The notes under the pieces were generated by a model. That model was not told the origin of the DNA. It made no database searches and saw only the letters and a program-made list of their open reading frames with translations. From contig JAKUNG010000021.1 of assembly GCA_022452285.1 (NCBI GenBank), forward strand, positions 3,193 to 60,888: a stretch of DNA of 57,696 nucleotides, given 5' to 3'. Below, piece after piece: positions 46,289 through 55,584 of this stretch. Source of the stretch: Terriglobia bacterium. Lineage in GTDB: Bacteria; Acidobacteriota; Terriglobia; Versatilivoradales; Versatilivoraceae. The position numbers and the translations under genes are program-made. Every line of letters starts with the position of its first letter. Positions within the stretch are counted from its first letter, which is position 1.

Positions 46289-47995
46289 TTAGTTTTCGTC
46301 GTAAAGAGCTTTAATCTCAGATTGATAGTAATTTTCTACAGCGGATCTTCGTACTTTACCATTTGCTGCAAGAAGACCATTTTCAATGCTGAAAGGTTCT
46401 TCTGTAAGGTGGTATTTAATTAATTGTTGGTAATGGGGCAACTCTTGATTAATCTTTTTAAGACCCTGTTCTACTAGCTCACGATTTAATTGACCAGTGA
46501 CGATTACAGAAAGGTACTTCTGAGAATTACCAACAACAAAAACCTGCTCTGATTGCGGTAGTACTGCTTCTAGTTTTCGTTCAAGGGGTTCAGGACTAAT
46601 GTTATGTCCACTAGTGGTGATAATGATATTTTTCACTCGACCAACAATTTTCCAATTTCCATCCTTATCTATTTCTCCTTGATCTCCAGTGTGGAACCAA
46701 CCATTTTGAAGAACTTCATCAGTAGCTTCCTGACGGTTCCAGTAACCTGGGAAGACATTAGGCCCGCGCACAAGAATTTCTTGGTCACTACTCAGAACCA
46801 TTTCAATTCCTGATATTGCAGGTCCAACTCTACCTGCTACTGTGTGATTGACGTTGTCCATTGTGCAAATCGCTGTGGTTTCAGTTAAACCATATACCTG
46901 CAGTACGGGGATACCAATCATTTCAAAAAAAAGCTGAGTTTCTTTTAATAAAGGGGCAGAACCACAAATCAAAGCTCTTAGATTTGGCCCTAATTTCTTT
47001 TTTATTTTTGAGAAAACTAATGAGCGTCCTAGTAACAACCAGATCGGATCCCATAGTTGCCATTTATTGTTTTGTTGACGAATCCATGCCGATTTTCCAT
47101 GACGAAAAATCATATATCCAATTCCTCCTTGCTCTTGAATCTTATTGCTAACCCGAGTTTGAATCCGCTCTAGTAGGGCTGGAACATTCAACAAATAATG
47201 AGGCCGACTGACACTTAACTCTTGGGCAAGTTGATTTAGATCTGTTGAGAGCATGAGGCAATTATTTCGGTACAAACAAGTTAAAAGAAGAATCCATGAG
47301 CCAGCAAAGCAAAAAGGCAAGTAATGAAAGACTCTGTCATCACCTGTTTTAACAACATTTTCCATTAATTCTTCTAAACGAACAGTTGTTCGTTGGAGCA
47401 TAAAGTTGATGTTACTATCACTTAACATGACTCCTTTAGGTTCTCCTGATGTTCCAGAGGTGTATATGATTGTAACTACTCTATCTTGAGTGAAGTTATT
47501 TTCATCATTGGTACGCTCTGTTATCTTTTGTTTACTATTAGACAGAGAATCTGGGTTATTGAAAGATTGGTCCTCTAATTTAGAAGATATTGTGAAAATC
47601 TCACTAAATCTAAGGATTTTAGGGGGAGTATCTAAAGAAGACGTGAGTGATTCACTAAAGGATTCATCTGCACAACAAAGTAAGGTTGGACTGCAGTCTC
47701 GCATCATACTAATGAGTTCGGATGATGCTTGTCGAGGGTAAAGTGGAACCACAATGCCACCCTCGGCCATTATGGCAAGATTGATGGCCACCCAATGGCT
47801 ACTATTATTCCCAAGTAAAACACAACGGTTTCCTGGGAGAAGTCCAGCTAGCTTAATTTTTTTTCTAGCTTCATTTATCCAAGTTAACAATTGGAAACTT
47901 GTAACTGTTTTTAATTGGTTCTCTCCTACCTCCTGGAGAATTGGTTTTTCAGCTGATTTGGAAAGGTTACACAAGATTTTATTAAGAAAAACCAT
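46289..47995 (-). CDS. Acyl-AMP ligase / long-chain acyl-CoA synthetase-like (second of two)
   Basis: A 568-residue ANL enzyme. Its phosphate loop is IIYTSGTSGEPKGVMLS, the A5 motif is VYGLTETTA, and the hinge region is GDQGEIDKDGNWKIVGRVKN followed by TTSGHNISPEPLE. The C terminus has NGLLAANGKVRRSAV with the catalytic Lys in the A10 motif (NGKVRR), so it should be active. It resembles long-chain fatty acid CoA ligases of the FadD15/bubblegum type. It lies 25 bp after the pyruvyl transferase gene. With the other ligase it gives the cluster two ways to activate acids, perhaps one to CoA and one to the ACP. Confidence 0.87.
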   Translation of the reverse strand: MVFLNKILCNLSKSAEKPILQEVGENQLKTVTSFQLLTWINEARKKIKLAGLLPGNRCVLLGNNSSHWVAINLAIMAEGGIVVPLYPRQASSELISMMRDCSPTLLCCADESFSESLTSSLDTPPKILRFSEIFTISSKLEDQSFNNPDSLSNSKQKITERTNDENNFTQDRVVTIIYTSGTSGEPKGVMLSDSNINFMLQRTTVRLEELMENVVKTGDDRVFHYLPFCFAGSWILLLTCLYRNNCLMLSTDLNQLAQELSVSRPHYLLNVPALLERIQTRVSNKIQEQGGIGYMIFRHGKSAWIRQQNNKWQLWDPIWLLLGRSLVFSKIKKKLGPNLRALICGSAPLLKETQLFFEMIGIPVLQVYGLTETTAICTMDNVNHTVAGRVGPAISGIEMVLSSDQEILVRGPNVFPGYWNRQEATDEVLQNGWFHTGDQGEIDKDGNWKIVGRVKNIIITTSGHNISPEPLERKLEAVLPQSEQVFVVGNSQKYLSVIVTGQLNRELVEQGLKKINQELPHYQQLIKYHLTEEPFSIENGLLAANGKVRRSAVENYYQSEIKALYDEN

Positions 47996-48020
47996 TATTT
48001 TCTCTGTTAATTCTCAGTGA

Positions 48021-49490
48021 TCAAAATGTATCTACCCTGCTTGAATTTGAACTTTCACGGGCAATTTTGTCTTTTGATTGGTGCTCAAATTTTTCAATTA
48101 ACTGAACTAAATTTTTATTGAGGGTTGGAAGGTAATTTTCCCAAGATAACAGTCCTCGTTTTATAGGAAATTCTGGATAACAGTTAATCAAGTGTTGTTG
48201 GAAATAAACGCCCATTCGTGCCATAGATTTAAGATTGTTAACAACAGAGTAACCTAAATTGGACTGCATCCCCTCAGAATTTTGAAGCAATTTTGGGAGA
48301 AGTACCTCAAGTTTTAATTCTAAGTCTGGATCGTCAGCTTCTAGTAGGAAGTCAGGATGGCCTCTTTCTCTCATGAGATTCCGTAATCGCTCATCCATAG
48401 TGACACCAGCCGATGCAACACCAGCAGGCATACTTGTAACAACCCCATGATAACGAGATGAAAGTAAGAGATGACACCGTCGCAAAATACTAACTAATTC
48501 ATGCATGTTATATTTGTCGGAGATAAACTGAGGCAGACCTCCCAGCTCTGCACTCATTAATTCACAGGTTTGACGGTCCAATGCTTCCATACCAATCAAA
48601 ATAGGGAAAACATTATGTTTCTTTTGGAAGGTATGAATGCTACGGCACCAAGCTTTAAGATAACGCTGAAAAGCTAGTTGGGTTCGGCGGTTCTGTTCAT
48701 GAAAATAGAGGGATCGATAATGACTTTCTTTATATAATCCTAACAGGGAATGGGCCATCCATTTACTTAATGAAGGACGCACGGGCCACCAGAAAGGATT
48801 GATTGGGCAAAGACCAAGGATTGGCTTTTGCCCGTCCCAGCCAACTTTTCTGAGTTGGTAATCTCCATATTCAGGCCCATGAGGTTCAAAAGTCCAGGCG
48901 GTGTCAGTTCCTAGTTCAGTTGAAACTCCTAAATCACCTAGTACTGCTTGAGATTCTTCATTGCGTGTAATAATTAATGAGTCAGCACAATAACGCTGAC
49001 ACATTAATTTTAGAGATTGATCCATGATACCAGCTTCAGCACCATATCCTACTGCAAGTTTGTTCTGAGCTGCTGCGATACCTAAAGAACCTATCATCAT
49101 TGTACTTAGTGCATTAGCAAATTTGCTTTTAAACATTGAACCTTCGCAGGCGATAATTCCATGGTGATGACCAAGCTCTTGCATAAGAAATGGTGGGAAA
49201 ATGTCAGGTAATTTTATTTGCTGAACTCCTTCAAAATATCCTTTGGAATTCTCTAAATTATGAGAGAGGACACTCAGATCCACATTATTTTTTCCTAAAA
49301 TTTTTCGAACTTGACGAATCATTTCCTGAACACGTACATCGGCACCAGTATTACGGTTGCCATTATATCCAGCAAAAAGAAGTCTCAGTGGTTTCCCCGG
49401 AATCCAAGATTCTCCGAAACCAAGAATCCAACGTAATTTGGATATCTCAATTAGACTGCTAACCCAAAGTTGTAGGGCTAGATCCATCAT
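48021..49490 (-). CDS. Polysaccharide pyruvyl transferase family protein
   Basis: A 489-residue GT-B-like protein of the CsaB family, longer than typical members. It shows the N-terminal AGYNGNRNTGADVRVQEM (glycine-rich first strand), TDTAWTFEP, an internal LGLCPINPF and the C-terminal SSRYHGVVTS, which matches the S-R-x-H phosphoenolpyruvate-binding motif. The family transfers pyruvate as a ketal to a sugar. Two consecutive ATGs follow a strong GAGGAGG; the ATG at 49490 is used here. The start overlaps the end of the reductase gene by 32 bases, so it belongs to this operon. Pyruvylation of a lipid-linked sugar is a possible role, but some family members may do other transfers. Confidence 0.8.
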   Translation of the reverse strand: MMDLALQLWVSSLIEISKLRWILGFGESWIPGKPLRLLFAGYNGNRNTGADVRVQEMIRQVRKILGKNNVDLSVLSHNLENSKGYFEGVQQIKLPDIFPPFLMQELGHHHGIIACEGSMFKSKFANALSTMMIGSLGIAAAQNKLAVGYGAEAGIMDQSLKLMCQRYCADSLIITRNEESQAVLGDLGVSTELGTDTAWTFEPHGPEYGDYQLRKVGWDGQKPILGLCPINPFWWPVRPSLSKWMAHSLLGLYKESHYRSLYFHEQNRRTQLAFQRYLKAWCRSIHTFQKKHNVFPILIGMEALDRQTCELMSAELGGLPQFISDKYNMHELVSILRRCHLLLSSRYHGVVTSMPAGVASAGVTMDERLRNLMRERGHPDFLLEADDPDLELKLEVLLPKLLQNSEGMQSNLGYSVVNNLKSMARMGVYFQQHLINCYPEFPIKRGLLSWENYLPTLNKNLVQLIEKFEHQSKDKIARESSNSSRVDTF

Positions 49491-50622
49491 GGGATTCCTC
49501 CTCTAACGATGTAGGTAACTCTTGGTAAGGGTATTGAAAATTATTTTGGGTAGCAAACTTGTAGAGAGGGTAACAGTAATCTGTGAAACGAGATGGTGAC
49601 ATCCCTGTTTCCTGGACTATCCTACTATTATCAAACACTGTATTCCACAATAAATAAGGGAGAAACACCTCCAGCAGTCTAGCTAATTGACCTAGCGACG
49701 AGTTTCTTTTTTTTGCTAACAAGTGCACCATAGTTTTCACTGGTTTGATTAATGAAGGAAAGTAAAATGGTCTATGCCGATTTTGAAAAGTACTCAAAGC
49801 ATCAGTAATTTGCCGACAAGTTTGAGATTTGATTCCAGAAGAGAGATTGTAGGTATCAAAGCGAGGATTCTTTTTCTGGTGTATATGAGTTACAGCTTGA
49901 GATACAAAGTCAACATTAACGATGTCAAGACGGTCTTCAGGCCGTAAAGGTAACATAGTCAGACTTGCAAGAAAAGCAAAGGCCTGCACCATATCGAACT
50001 GGGTAGTTTTTTCTTGTCGACTATCTCCCAAGACAATACTAGGTCGGAAAATAGTCAGAGGAATGTCAGGTAGAAGCTCTCTTAGTAAATGCTCACAAAA
50101 CTTTTTGGTACGTGCATAAGGATCATAATCAGAAATATTCCAATCGATTGCTTCATCTTCTAAAATGACTTTATTCTGACGCACGCCAGCTACTGCCACT
50201 GTACTCACATGGCTAAATCTTTTTAATTCATGATCTTTTAGGATATTCCTAGCTAATCTTGCTACTTCAAGAGTGCCTCTTAAATTTACATTTAAACAGG
50301 CTTTTTCAGATTTTCTGTTGAGAGAGGCTGCAACATGAAGGATTGATTGTACTTCCTTTGTCAGAAATTGATATTCATCGGTTCCTAGGCCAAATTTTTG
50401 GTCGGTTAAATCTCCTAAAAAGATCTTGATATTAGTATTGAAAAGTTGTTGAAATTTTGAAGAATCCATGTGGAGTTGCAGAGCTTTCCAAAGTTTAATT
50501 TTAGCAGTTTTCTGATCTTGAGACCGGATAAGTAAAAGGACATTTTGATGATAATTCTGGAGTAGTTCACTAACGATGTAAGAACCAAGATATCCTGTAG
50601 AGCCTGTAACGAGAATGGCCAT
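49459..50622 (-). CDS. Thioester-reductase-like NAD(P)-binding protein (extended SDR)
   Basis: A 387-residue protein of the NAD-binding-4/male-sterility group. The Rossmann motif is LVTGSTGYLGSYIVSELL (GxxGxxG), the central FSHVSTVAVAGVRQ holds the catalytic Ser/Thr region, and YARTKKFCE is the YxxxK pair. It resembles the reductase domains that release acyl thioesters as aldehydes from carrier proteins. It has no membrane segment. It lies six bases after the end of the HAD/acyl reductase gene and overlaps the pyruvyl transferase gene by 32 bases, so the three are tightly coupled. Likely substrate: acyl-ACP or acyl-CoA of this cluster. Confidence 0.83.
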   Translation of the reverse strand: MAILVTGSTGYLGSYIVSELLQNYHQNVLLLIRSQDQKTAKIKLWKALQLHMDSSKFQQLFNTNIKIFLGDLTDQKFGLGTDEYQFLTKEVQSILHVAASLNRKSEKACLNVNLRGTLEVARLARNILKDHELKRFSHVSTVAVAGVRQNKVILEDEAIDWNISDYDPYARTKKFCEHLLRELLPDIPLTIFRPSIVLGDSRQEKTTQFDMVQAFAFLASLTMLPLRPEDRLDIVNVDFVSQAVTHIHQKKNPRFDTYNLSSGIKSQTCRQITDALSTFQNRHRPFYFPSLIKPVKTMVHLLAKKRNSSLGQLARLLEVFLPYLLWNTVFDNSRIVQETGMSPSRFTDYCYPLYKFATQNNFQYPYQELPTSLEEESHDGSSPTTLG

Positions 50623-50628
50623 AATGAT

Positions 50629-52983
50629 TTAGTTTCTGCTTTGTTGAGATTGCTGGAGAGGTTTTTCTTTAGCTATTCCATTTCCAGCTATTTCATTTTC
50701 TCCTTTGGTGGAAGGCATTGTAGCAGGATTAGGTGAAAGCTTGAAGTTGCGAGCTAGTAGTCCGGTTTCGGGACGGCGTCCTTCAATGATAGGATAGGTC
50801 CACTGTCGTAATGCCGGAACATGTAAGTTGATCCAATAGTCATACCAATCAATACGTTCTGGATAGTAACCAAAAGTTTCATGTTCATCAACTGGTAGAT
50901 CAGACCCTAATTTTCTAATGTGGTCTGCTGCAAAAAAGTATTCATTATCTAGTATGAAAGGTTGGTAAAGTTCAATCACTTTGTGAACTCTTTCAAGGGC
51001 CCGTTGCTTTCTAGTCAAACTTTCGTTGCTAAGAAGAAGAAGTCCGGACAATCTCTGTAGAGCCTGTAGAACTGTTCTCCATCGGGGTAGGGAAACATGG
51101 CGATACCTTCTTTTTGACACGGAAATGGTATCACAGCGGGCCCTTAGCCAGTGTTCTAATCCTTCTAGAGATCGATAGTATTTACGGTGAGCCAGACATG
51201 TTAATTCAATGGTTCGTCTCATATCAGCTGGGTTAGTAGCTGAGGTGGCAAGCTGATAAACTTTTTCATGACGGCGCTGAATAATCGCAGCCGAGACTAA
51301 AGTGAGTCCTCTACAAACTAAATCAACAGGAATCACATCCAAACGTTTACGTTTATTGGATGGTAGTTGGCGAAAATAAGTGCTGAGTATGTATGATAAA
51401 GGGGCAGTAGTATTAACCCCTTCATTCCAACCGCGGAAAGGTTGATGAATGGAGGACTCCACAATAGAAGGCCGGACAACTGCTATAGGCATATCTTCTG
51501 TAGCTAGAACTGATTCTCCAAGACTTTTAGTGAAGGTGTAGATGTTCGGCCAACCCCAGTGATTTGCCCTTTCGATCCCAAATTCAATTCCACGATCACG
51601 AATCCATCGTTTACGTTCCTTTTCAATGAGACGTGAAGGATCAGTTAAGTTTGGTTGACGCGACAATATTCTGGCGGAAACTTTTTCTGAAATTTTCTTA
51701 CTATGAGCTTCTTGATGAAAACGTTTTATAGCCTCATAAATAATTTGTCGTTCTTGATTGACATCAAAGTTATTGTGGCCAATTGGAGTATAATTAGGTA
51801 GAAGCTCTTCACTGACTCGACCGTCAATGCGACCGTTCACAAAAGAGGTTGAAACATGCAGAAGACCAGCATGGTCACAATTCCGAAGAAAAGCCAAAAC
51901 CTGAAGTGGCCCTTCAACATTTGTATACATAGCAAGACGTAGATCTGGGTTAAAGTCTGTCAATCCTGCTGAATTAACTACGAGGTCTAATTTATCCCAT
52001 AAGCGTTTAGCAGTTTCTGCTTCTAGTCCAAAGTTAGGTTCTCCAATGTCGCCTTCTAGAACTTCTATGCGTTCTATCAATAAACTAGAAAGTTGATCAC
52101 CAAAACGATTATAAAGAACAGTAAAGACAGGCGATTCTGAAACGATTTTTTCAAAACGTTGAAGTGCGCTACGAGAACCTTGTCTACGGATTAGCAGGTA
52201 AATCCGGCCAATATTAGGAAGATCTTCGAGAAGCATGGACAACCACACTTTTCCAATAAATCCAGTAACACCAACAAGCAAGATGTGTTTCCCAGATAGG
52301 ATTTTTTTCACTGAGAAGTTCTGCAAAGCAAGGTTCCGATTATTAAAATCAACTACTGGAGGAGAGGGGTTATTATATTTACGAGTGGGGAACTGGATTT
52401 GTTGATTAAATCTTGGAATATGCAATTCAGAATATTTTTTTAATAAGAAGTCCAGATGTTCTATTCCTGCTCTCCCTTCAATTAATCCTTCTAATGGAGG
52501 AATGACTGGCCAGAGAAGTTTACCTGTGGCTCTTCCATCACGAAATTCGAAGCGATTCGATAGAAGATTAGTGACTTGGAGGTGCTGGGCTAGAGGGCGA
52601 AGTAAGTGGTCTAATTCCCCACTAACTAGGACCACTCGATAGTTTGTCGCTATTAAATGATCTATTTCCTTTATGCGTTCAGGATTGAGATTAGCTTTAA
52701 GTTTATATTCAAAATACTCTTCTCCCAAAAGGTTTAAACGATCCCGACTCATACCTCGTAAAGGTAAGTGTAACAGTCGAGTTGCTAGGGATAGGTTCCA
52801 TAAACCCACAACTGGGCAGATGATTCTCATTACGCTAATCAGGATGAGCCTATTGAAGCGCTCTAAAAAAGTTTGAGCATTTCGGGCATAATGAGCAGCT
52901 AGCCGCGCAGGAGTAGCATTAATTAGGATCTCATCTACTTTCACAAGAGCAATTCTGTTCTTGCGATCAATAGTACAATTCAA
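50629..52983 (-). CDS. Fusion of a degenerate HAD-like domain and a fatty acyl-CoA/ACP reductase
   Basis: A 784-residue two-part protein. Residues 1-200 resemble the HAD-IB (SerB-like) domain of bacterial HAD-reductase/acyltransferase fusions: RIALVKVDEIL lies where DVDGT should be, VVLVSGELDHLLRPLAQHL is motif II, and FRDGRATGKL follows. The nucleophile Asp is replaced by Lys15, so phosphatase activity is doubtful. Residues 225-620 are the acyl reductase Rossmann domain with LLVGVTGFIGKVWL (238-244 core), LLHVSTSFVNG and the YTFTKSLGE YxxxK pair. Residues 650-750 match the FAR C-terminal domain, including FFAADHIRKL and PERIDWYDYW. The reductase should make fatty aldehyde or alcohol. The TTG start follows AAGGAG with a rather long 12-base gap. 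First gene of the minus-strand lipid cluster. Confidence 0.85.
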   Translation of the reverse strand: MNCTIDRKNRIALVKVDEILINATPARLAAHYARNAQTFLERFNRLILISVMRIICPVVGLWNLSLATRLLHLPLRGMSRDRLNLLGEEYFEYKLKANLNPERIKEIDHLIATNYRVVLVSGELDHLLRPLAQHLQVTNLLSNRFEFRDGRATGKLLWPVIPPLEGLIEGRAGIEHLDFLLKKYSELHIPRFNQQIQFPTRKYNNPSPPVVDFNNRNLALQNFSVKKILSGKHILLVGVTGFIGKVWLSMLLEDLPNIGRIYLLIRRQGSRSALQRFEKIVSESPVFTVLYNRFGDQLSSLLIERIEVLEGDIGEPNFGLEAETAKRLWDKLDLVVNSAGLTDFNPDLRLAMYTNVEGPLQVLAFLRNCDHAGLLHVSTSFVNGRIDGRVSEELLPNYTPIGHNNFDVNQERQIIYEAIKRFHQEAHSKKISEKVSARILSRQPNLTDPSRLIEKERKRWIRDRGIEFGIERANHWGWPNIYTFTKSLGESVLATEDMPIAVVRPSIVESSIHQPFRGWNEGVNTTAPLSYILSTYFRQLPSNKRKRLDVIPVDLVCRGLTLVSAAIIQRRHEKVYQLATSATNPADMRRTIELTCLAHRKYYRSLEGLEHWLRARCDTISVSKRRYRHVSLPRWRTVLQALQRLSGLLLLSNESLTRKQRALERVHKVIELYQPFILDNEYFFAADHIRKLGSDLPVDEHETFGYYPERIDWYDYWINLHVPALRQWTYPIIEGRRPETGLLARNFKLSPNPATMPSTKGENEIAGNGIAKEKPLQQSQQSRN

Positions 52984-53428
52984 CGACTTAAAGTTCTCCT
53001 TGAAAAAAATATTCTAATGGGGGTGTACTTTGTAGTTTTTGGGAAGCAGTCAGGGCACATTCAATAATCCAGTGGATAATTAGTTTAATTAGAAGTTAAT
53101 AGCAAGCCAAAGAATACGAAAGGAATCATGGTTTTTCAAGCCAAAAAGGCTTGGAAGTATTTAGTTAAGCCTTTAAATCCTTGTATTAATTACAGTTTAT
53201 GATCCTACACTCTAATTGTTATATACTTCTCAGCCAGACTAACTTTCAATTAATCCTTGAACCTGCTAACATATATGTGAATAAACTTGTGAGAAAATAA
53301 ATTAGTGACAATGACTTTGAAACAGGTTATTTTTTTTGTGAATCATGCCTTTGATGCTTTATTCCAATGACTTTAGAAGGTTCAAAAGCAAAATAAACAA
53401 TATTCAATGAAATAAAAGGGGGAGGAGT
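52984..53428. other. Divergent intergenic region between the lipid cluster and the cytochrome c peroxidase gene
   Basis: 445 AT-rich bases that must hold the promoter of the lipid cluster (minus) and of the peroxidase gene (plus). A six-base-pair hairpin, CAAGCC-AAAAA-GGCTTG, lies at 53137-53153, without a following T tract. A 24-codon frame at 53128-53202 has a fair ribosome binding site but no other support. No operator could be assigned. Confidence 0.5.
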
Positions 53429-54490
53429 ATGTTAACTACCCATCAGTCAGCTACTAGATATTTTGCCTTGGGAATAGTATTAATTTGGGTTTTTAGTGTG
53501 ACAGCATGCTTGCCTAGTAAAGAATCAGTCACTGAGGTTCAAGAGTATCAGCCAGAGATTCTACCCCTTTCAAAAGAGCTTTCTACATATGAAGCAATGG
53601 TAATTCCCGAGGATAACCCACAAACTCCTGAAAAAGTTGCCTTGGGCCGCCAATTATTTTTTGATAAACGTTTAAGTGCCGATGGAACACGATCCTGTTA
53701 TTCTTGTCATCTTTGTGAAAATGGTCTAACTGATGGATTGGCAACGGCAATTGGAGCTCTGAACAAAAAGCTTTCTCGAAGTAGCCCAACCCTGTGGAAC
53801 ATCGGTTATCATAAAGAATTTTATTGGGATGGACGCAGCGGCTCACTTGAAAAGCAAGCTATGGCAGCTTGGAAGGGTGGGAATATGGGTGCTAATCCTC
53901 AGGAAGTGACTGCAAAAATTAATGCTATTGCAGGTTACCGTTCTCAGTTTGAAGAAGTATTTGGTGGTGAAGCAACTCCAGATCGAATTGTAATGGCTAT
54001 TTCTTCATATGAACGGACTATTATTAGTGGCACCACCTCTTTTGATCGATGGCAAGCTGGCGATGATGCAGCAGTTTCTGAGGCAGTAAAAAGAGGTCAC
54101 CAGGTTTTTAAGGATTTGGAGTGTGATAATTGTCATGATGGGGTTCTTTTAACTGATATGCAATACCATAATGTTGGTATTGGAATGGATGCTGAGAAAC
54201 CAGATGTTGGACGTTTTAAGGTTACTAAAAAATCAAACGATACAGGAGCTTTTAAAACACCTACTTTGAGAGACATTTCCAAATCTGCACCTTATTTCCA
54301 CAATGGTAGTGTAGCTACCCTTGAGGAAGCAGTTGACTTAATGATTGGTGGAGGTAAGCCCAACAAGTATTTAGATCGTAAAAACCTTAAGAAGAAGAAA
54401 GTAACAATTGCTCAGAAAAAAGATTTGCTTGCATTTTTAAACTCATTAGAAAATGAGTGTAAGATTATAGCCCCGAAGTTGCCCGAATAA
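53429..54490 (+). CDS. Di-haem cytochrome c peroxidase (MauG/CcpA family), lipoprotein
   Basis: A 353-residue exported protein. The signal ends in VTAC, so Cys27 is probably lipidated. Two c-type haem sites are present, CYSCH (90-94) and CDNCH (232-236), each in its own domain. Family motifs include LGRQLFFDKRLS before the first haem, SPTLWNIGYHKEFYWDGR, and FKTPTLRDISKSAPYFHNG with the axial-ligand region, then LEEAVDLMIGGG. It should reduce hydrogen peroxide to water with electrons from small cytochromes; MauG-type oxidative roles cannot be excluded. A very strong GGGGGAGGAG site precedes the ATG. It stands alone. Confidence 0.92.
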   Translation: MLTTHQSATRYFALGIVLIWVFSVTACLPSKESVTEVQEYQPEILPLSKELSTYEAMVIPEDNPQTPEKVALGRQLFFDKRLSADGTRSCYSCHLCENGLTDGLATAIGALNKKLSRSSPTLWNIGYHKEFYWDGRSGSLEKQAMAAWKGGNMGANPQEVTAKINAIAGYRSQFEEVFGGEATPDRIVMAISSYERTIISGTTSFDRWQAGDDAAVSEAVKRGHQVFKDLECDNCHDGVLLTDMQYHNVGIGMDAEKPDVGRFKVTKKSNDTGAFKTPTLRDISKSAPYFHNGSVATLEEAVDLMIGGGKPNKYLDRKNLKKKKVTIAQKKDLLAFLNSLENECKIIAPKLPE

Positions 54491-54750
54491 AAAGAATCAG
54501 AACCGCTTCATCAACTATCAAGTCTGGGTTATTTTTTTACTCCCCCTAAGGGAATCTCCCAAGTAACAGGGTTCCAAATCAAGATACTGGCGTTTTTGAA
54601 TTAGCATAGAGGAATTGTTTGTCCCAGCCCAGTTATTGTGTATTTTGGTGTTTAATTGCCAATTCTTAAAAACTAGGGAATCACTTTTGGACTAGTTTTA
54701 CCTTTAGTTAGCTGAATTAGCGTGTGACAAATCTTTTCTGAAGAGGCTGT

Positions 54751-55407
54751 ATGGATTTTTATCTGATTAATTTGAATAAGCGCTACCTTTTGTACACGGA
54801 GCAAAACTATTCTCAGGAAAAACTAAAAGAAAATAGGCGGGACAAGGTTGAAGTTTTTATTAAAAAATTAGCTCAAGGAAATTCTTGGTGGAAGAAGTTT
54901 TTTAGTGGTCTAATTAGAACTGTTCGGGACACCTATGTTCGACTAGAAGATAAAATTGACCCAATGGAACGTATTTTCAAGCGGATGGGTAAGAGTAAAT
55001 CAATTAAATTATTCTGTAGTGCTAAATTAAAAGATTCAGAAACTATTAGAAGACTTAATTCATTGTTACTGTACCAAAGAAGACGACATGCTATTTGGTT
55101 ATTGATTGATACTGGATTGGCCATAGGTGCCTTAGGTTTAACGCCTTTTTTAGTTCCTATTCCTGGTCCTAATGTTTTCCTTTATTTTCCTGCTTTAAGA
55201 GCTTTTAGTCATTATTTAGCTTGTCAAGGTATAACAAAGGGTCTTAGATTGGGAAAGCCAATTATCGTCAATTCGGACAAAATAACTAATATAGAGTCAT
55301 TAATTGTAGCGCAAGCTCCTGTTTCCTCTGACAGCAGGATTTCTCAGTTATCCAGAGAATTAGGTTTAGAAAAATTCGATGAATTTATTGGAAAATATTC
55401 TTCTTGA
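54751..55407 (+). CDS. Membrane protein of the Mit_KHE1-like (mitochondrial K+/H+ exchange-related) family
   Basis: A 218-residue protein. The N-terminal half is charged and helical (many Lys/Arg). The centre has one or two hydrophobic segments (about 112-135 and 140-160) with the motif PIPGPNVFLYFPALRAFSHY. This pattern, an N-terminal helical part then PGPNVFLYYPA-like sequence, is what I know from the Mit_KHE1 family, first named in yeast for a link to mitochondrial K+/H+ exchange. No transport mechanism is shown for bacterial members, so I do not assign one. A GAAGAGG site precedes the ATG. No operon partner is visible. Confidence 0.65.
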   Translation: MDFYLINLNKRYLLYTEQNYSQEKLKENRRDKVEVFIKKLAQGNSWWKKFFSGLIRTVRDTYVRLEDKIDPMERIFKRMGKSKSIKLFCSAKLKDSETIRRLNSLLLYQRRRHAIWLLIDTGLAIGALGLTPFLVPIPGPNVFLYFPALRAFSHYLACQGITKGLRLGKPIIVNSDKITNIESLIVAQAPVSSDSRISQLSRELGLEKFDEFIGKYSS

Positions 55408-55584
55408 GAAGAAAAAGATGATTTCAAACTGGTTAACACGAGTTCAATCAAATCTATCAGAACTCTCTAAAGCTAGAATTATGTTTGGGCAATGAAGTAA
55501 ATGGGGATCAATTATACTTCACCACTAGTTGTAGCAGATGTCTTTAGGAGAGTAAGTTCAATCATAACTGTTAGTTAAAGATCC

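Noticed and set aside
53128..53202. A 24-codon frame with an AAAGGA site before its ATG, overlapping a hairpin
   Set aside because: Too short, no homology that I recognise, and composition no different from the surrounding spacer.
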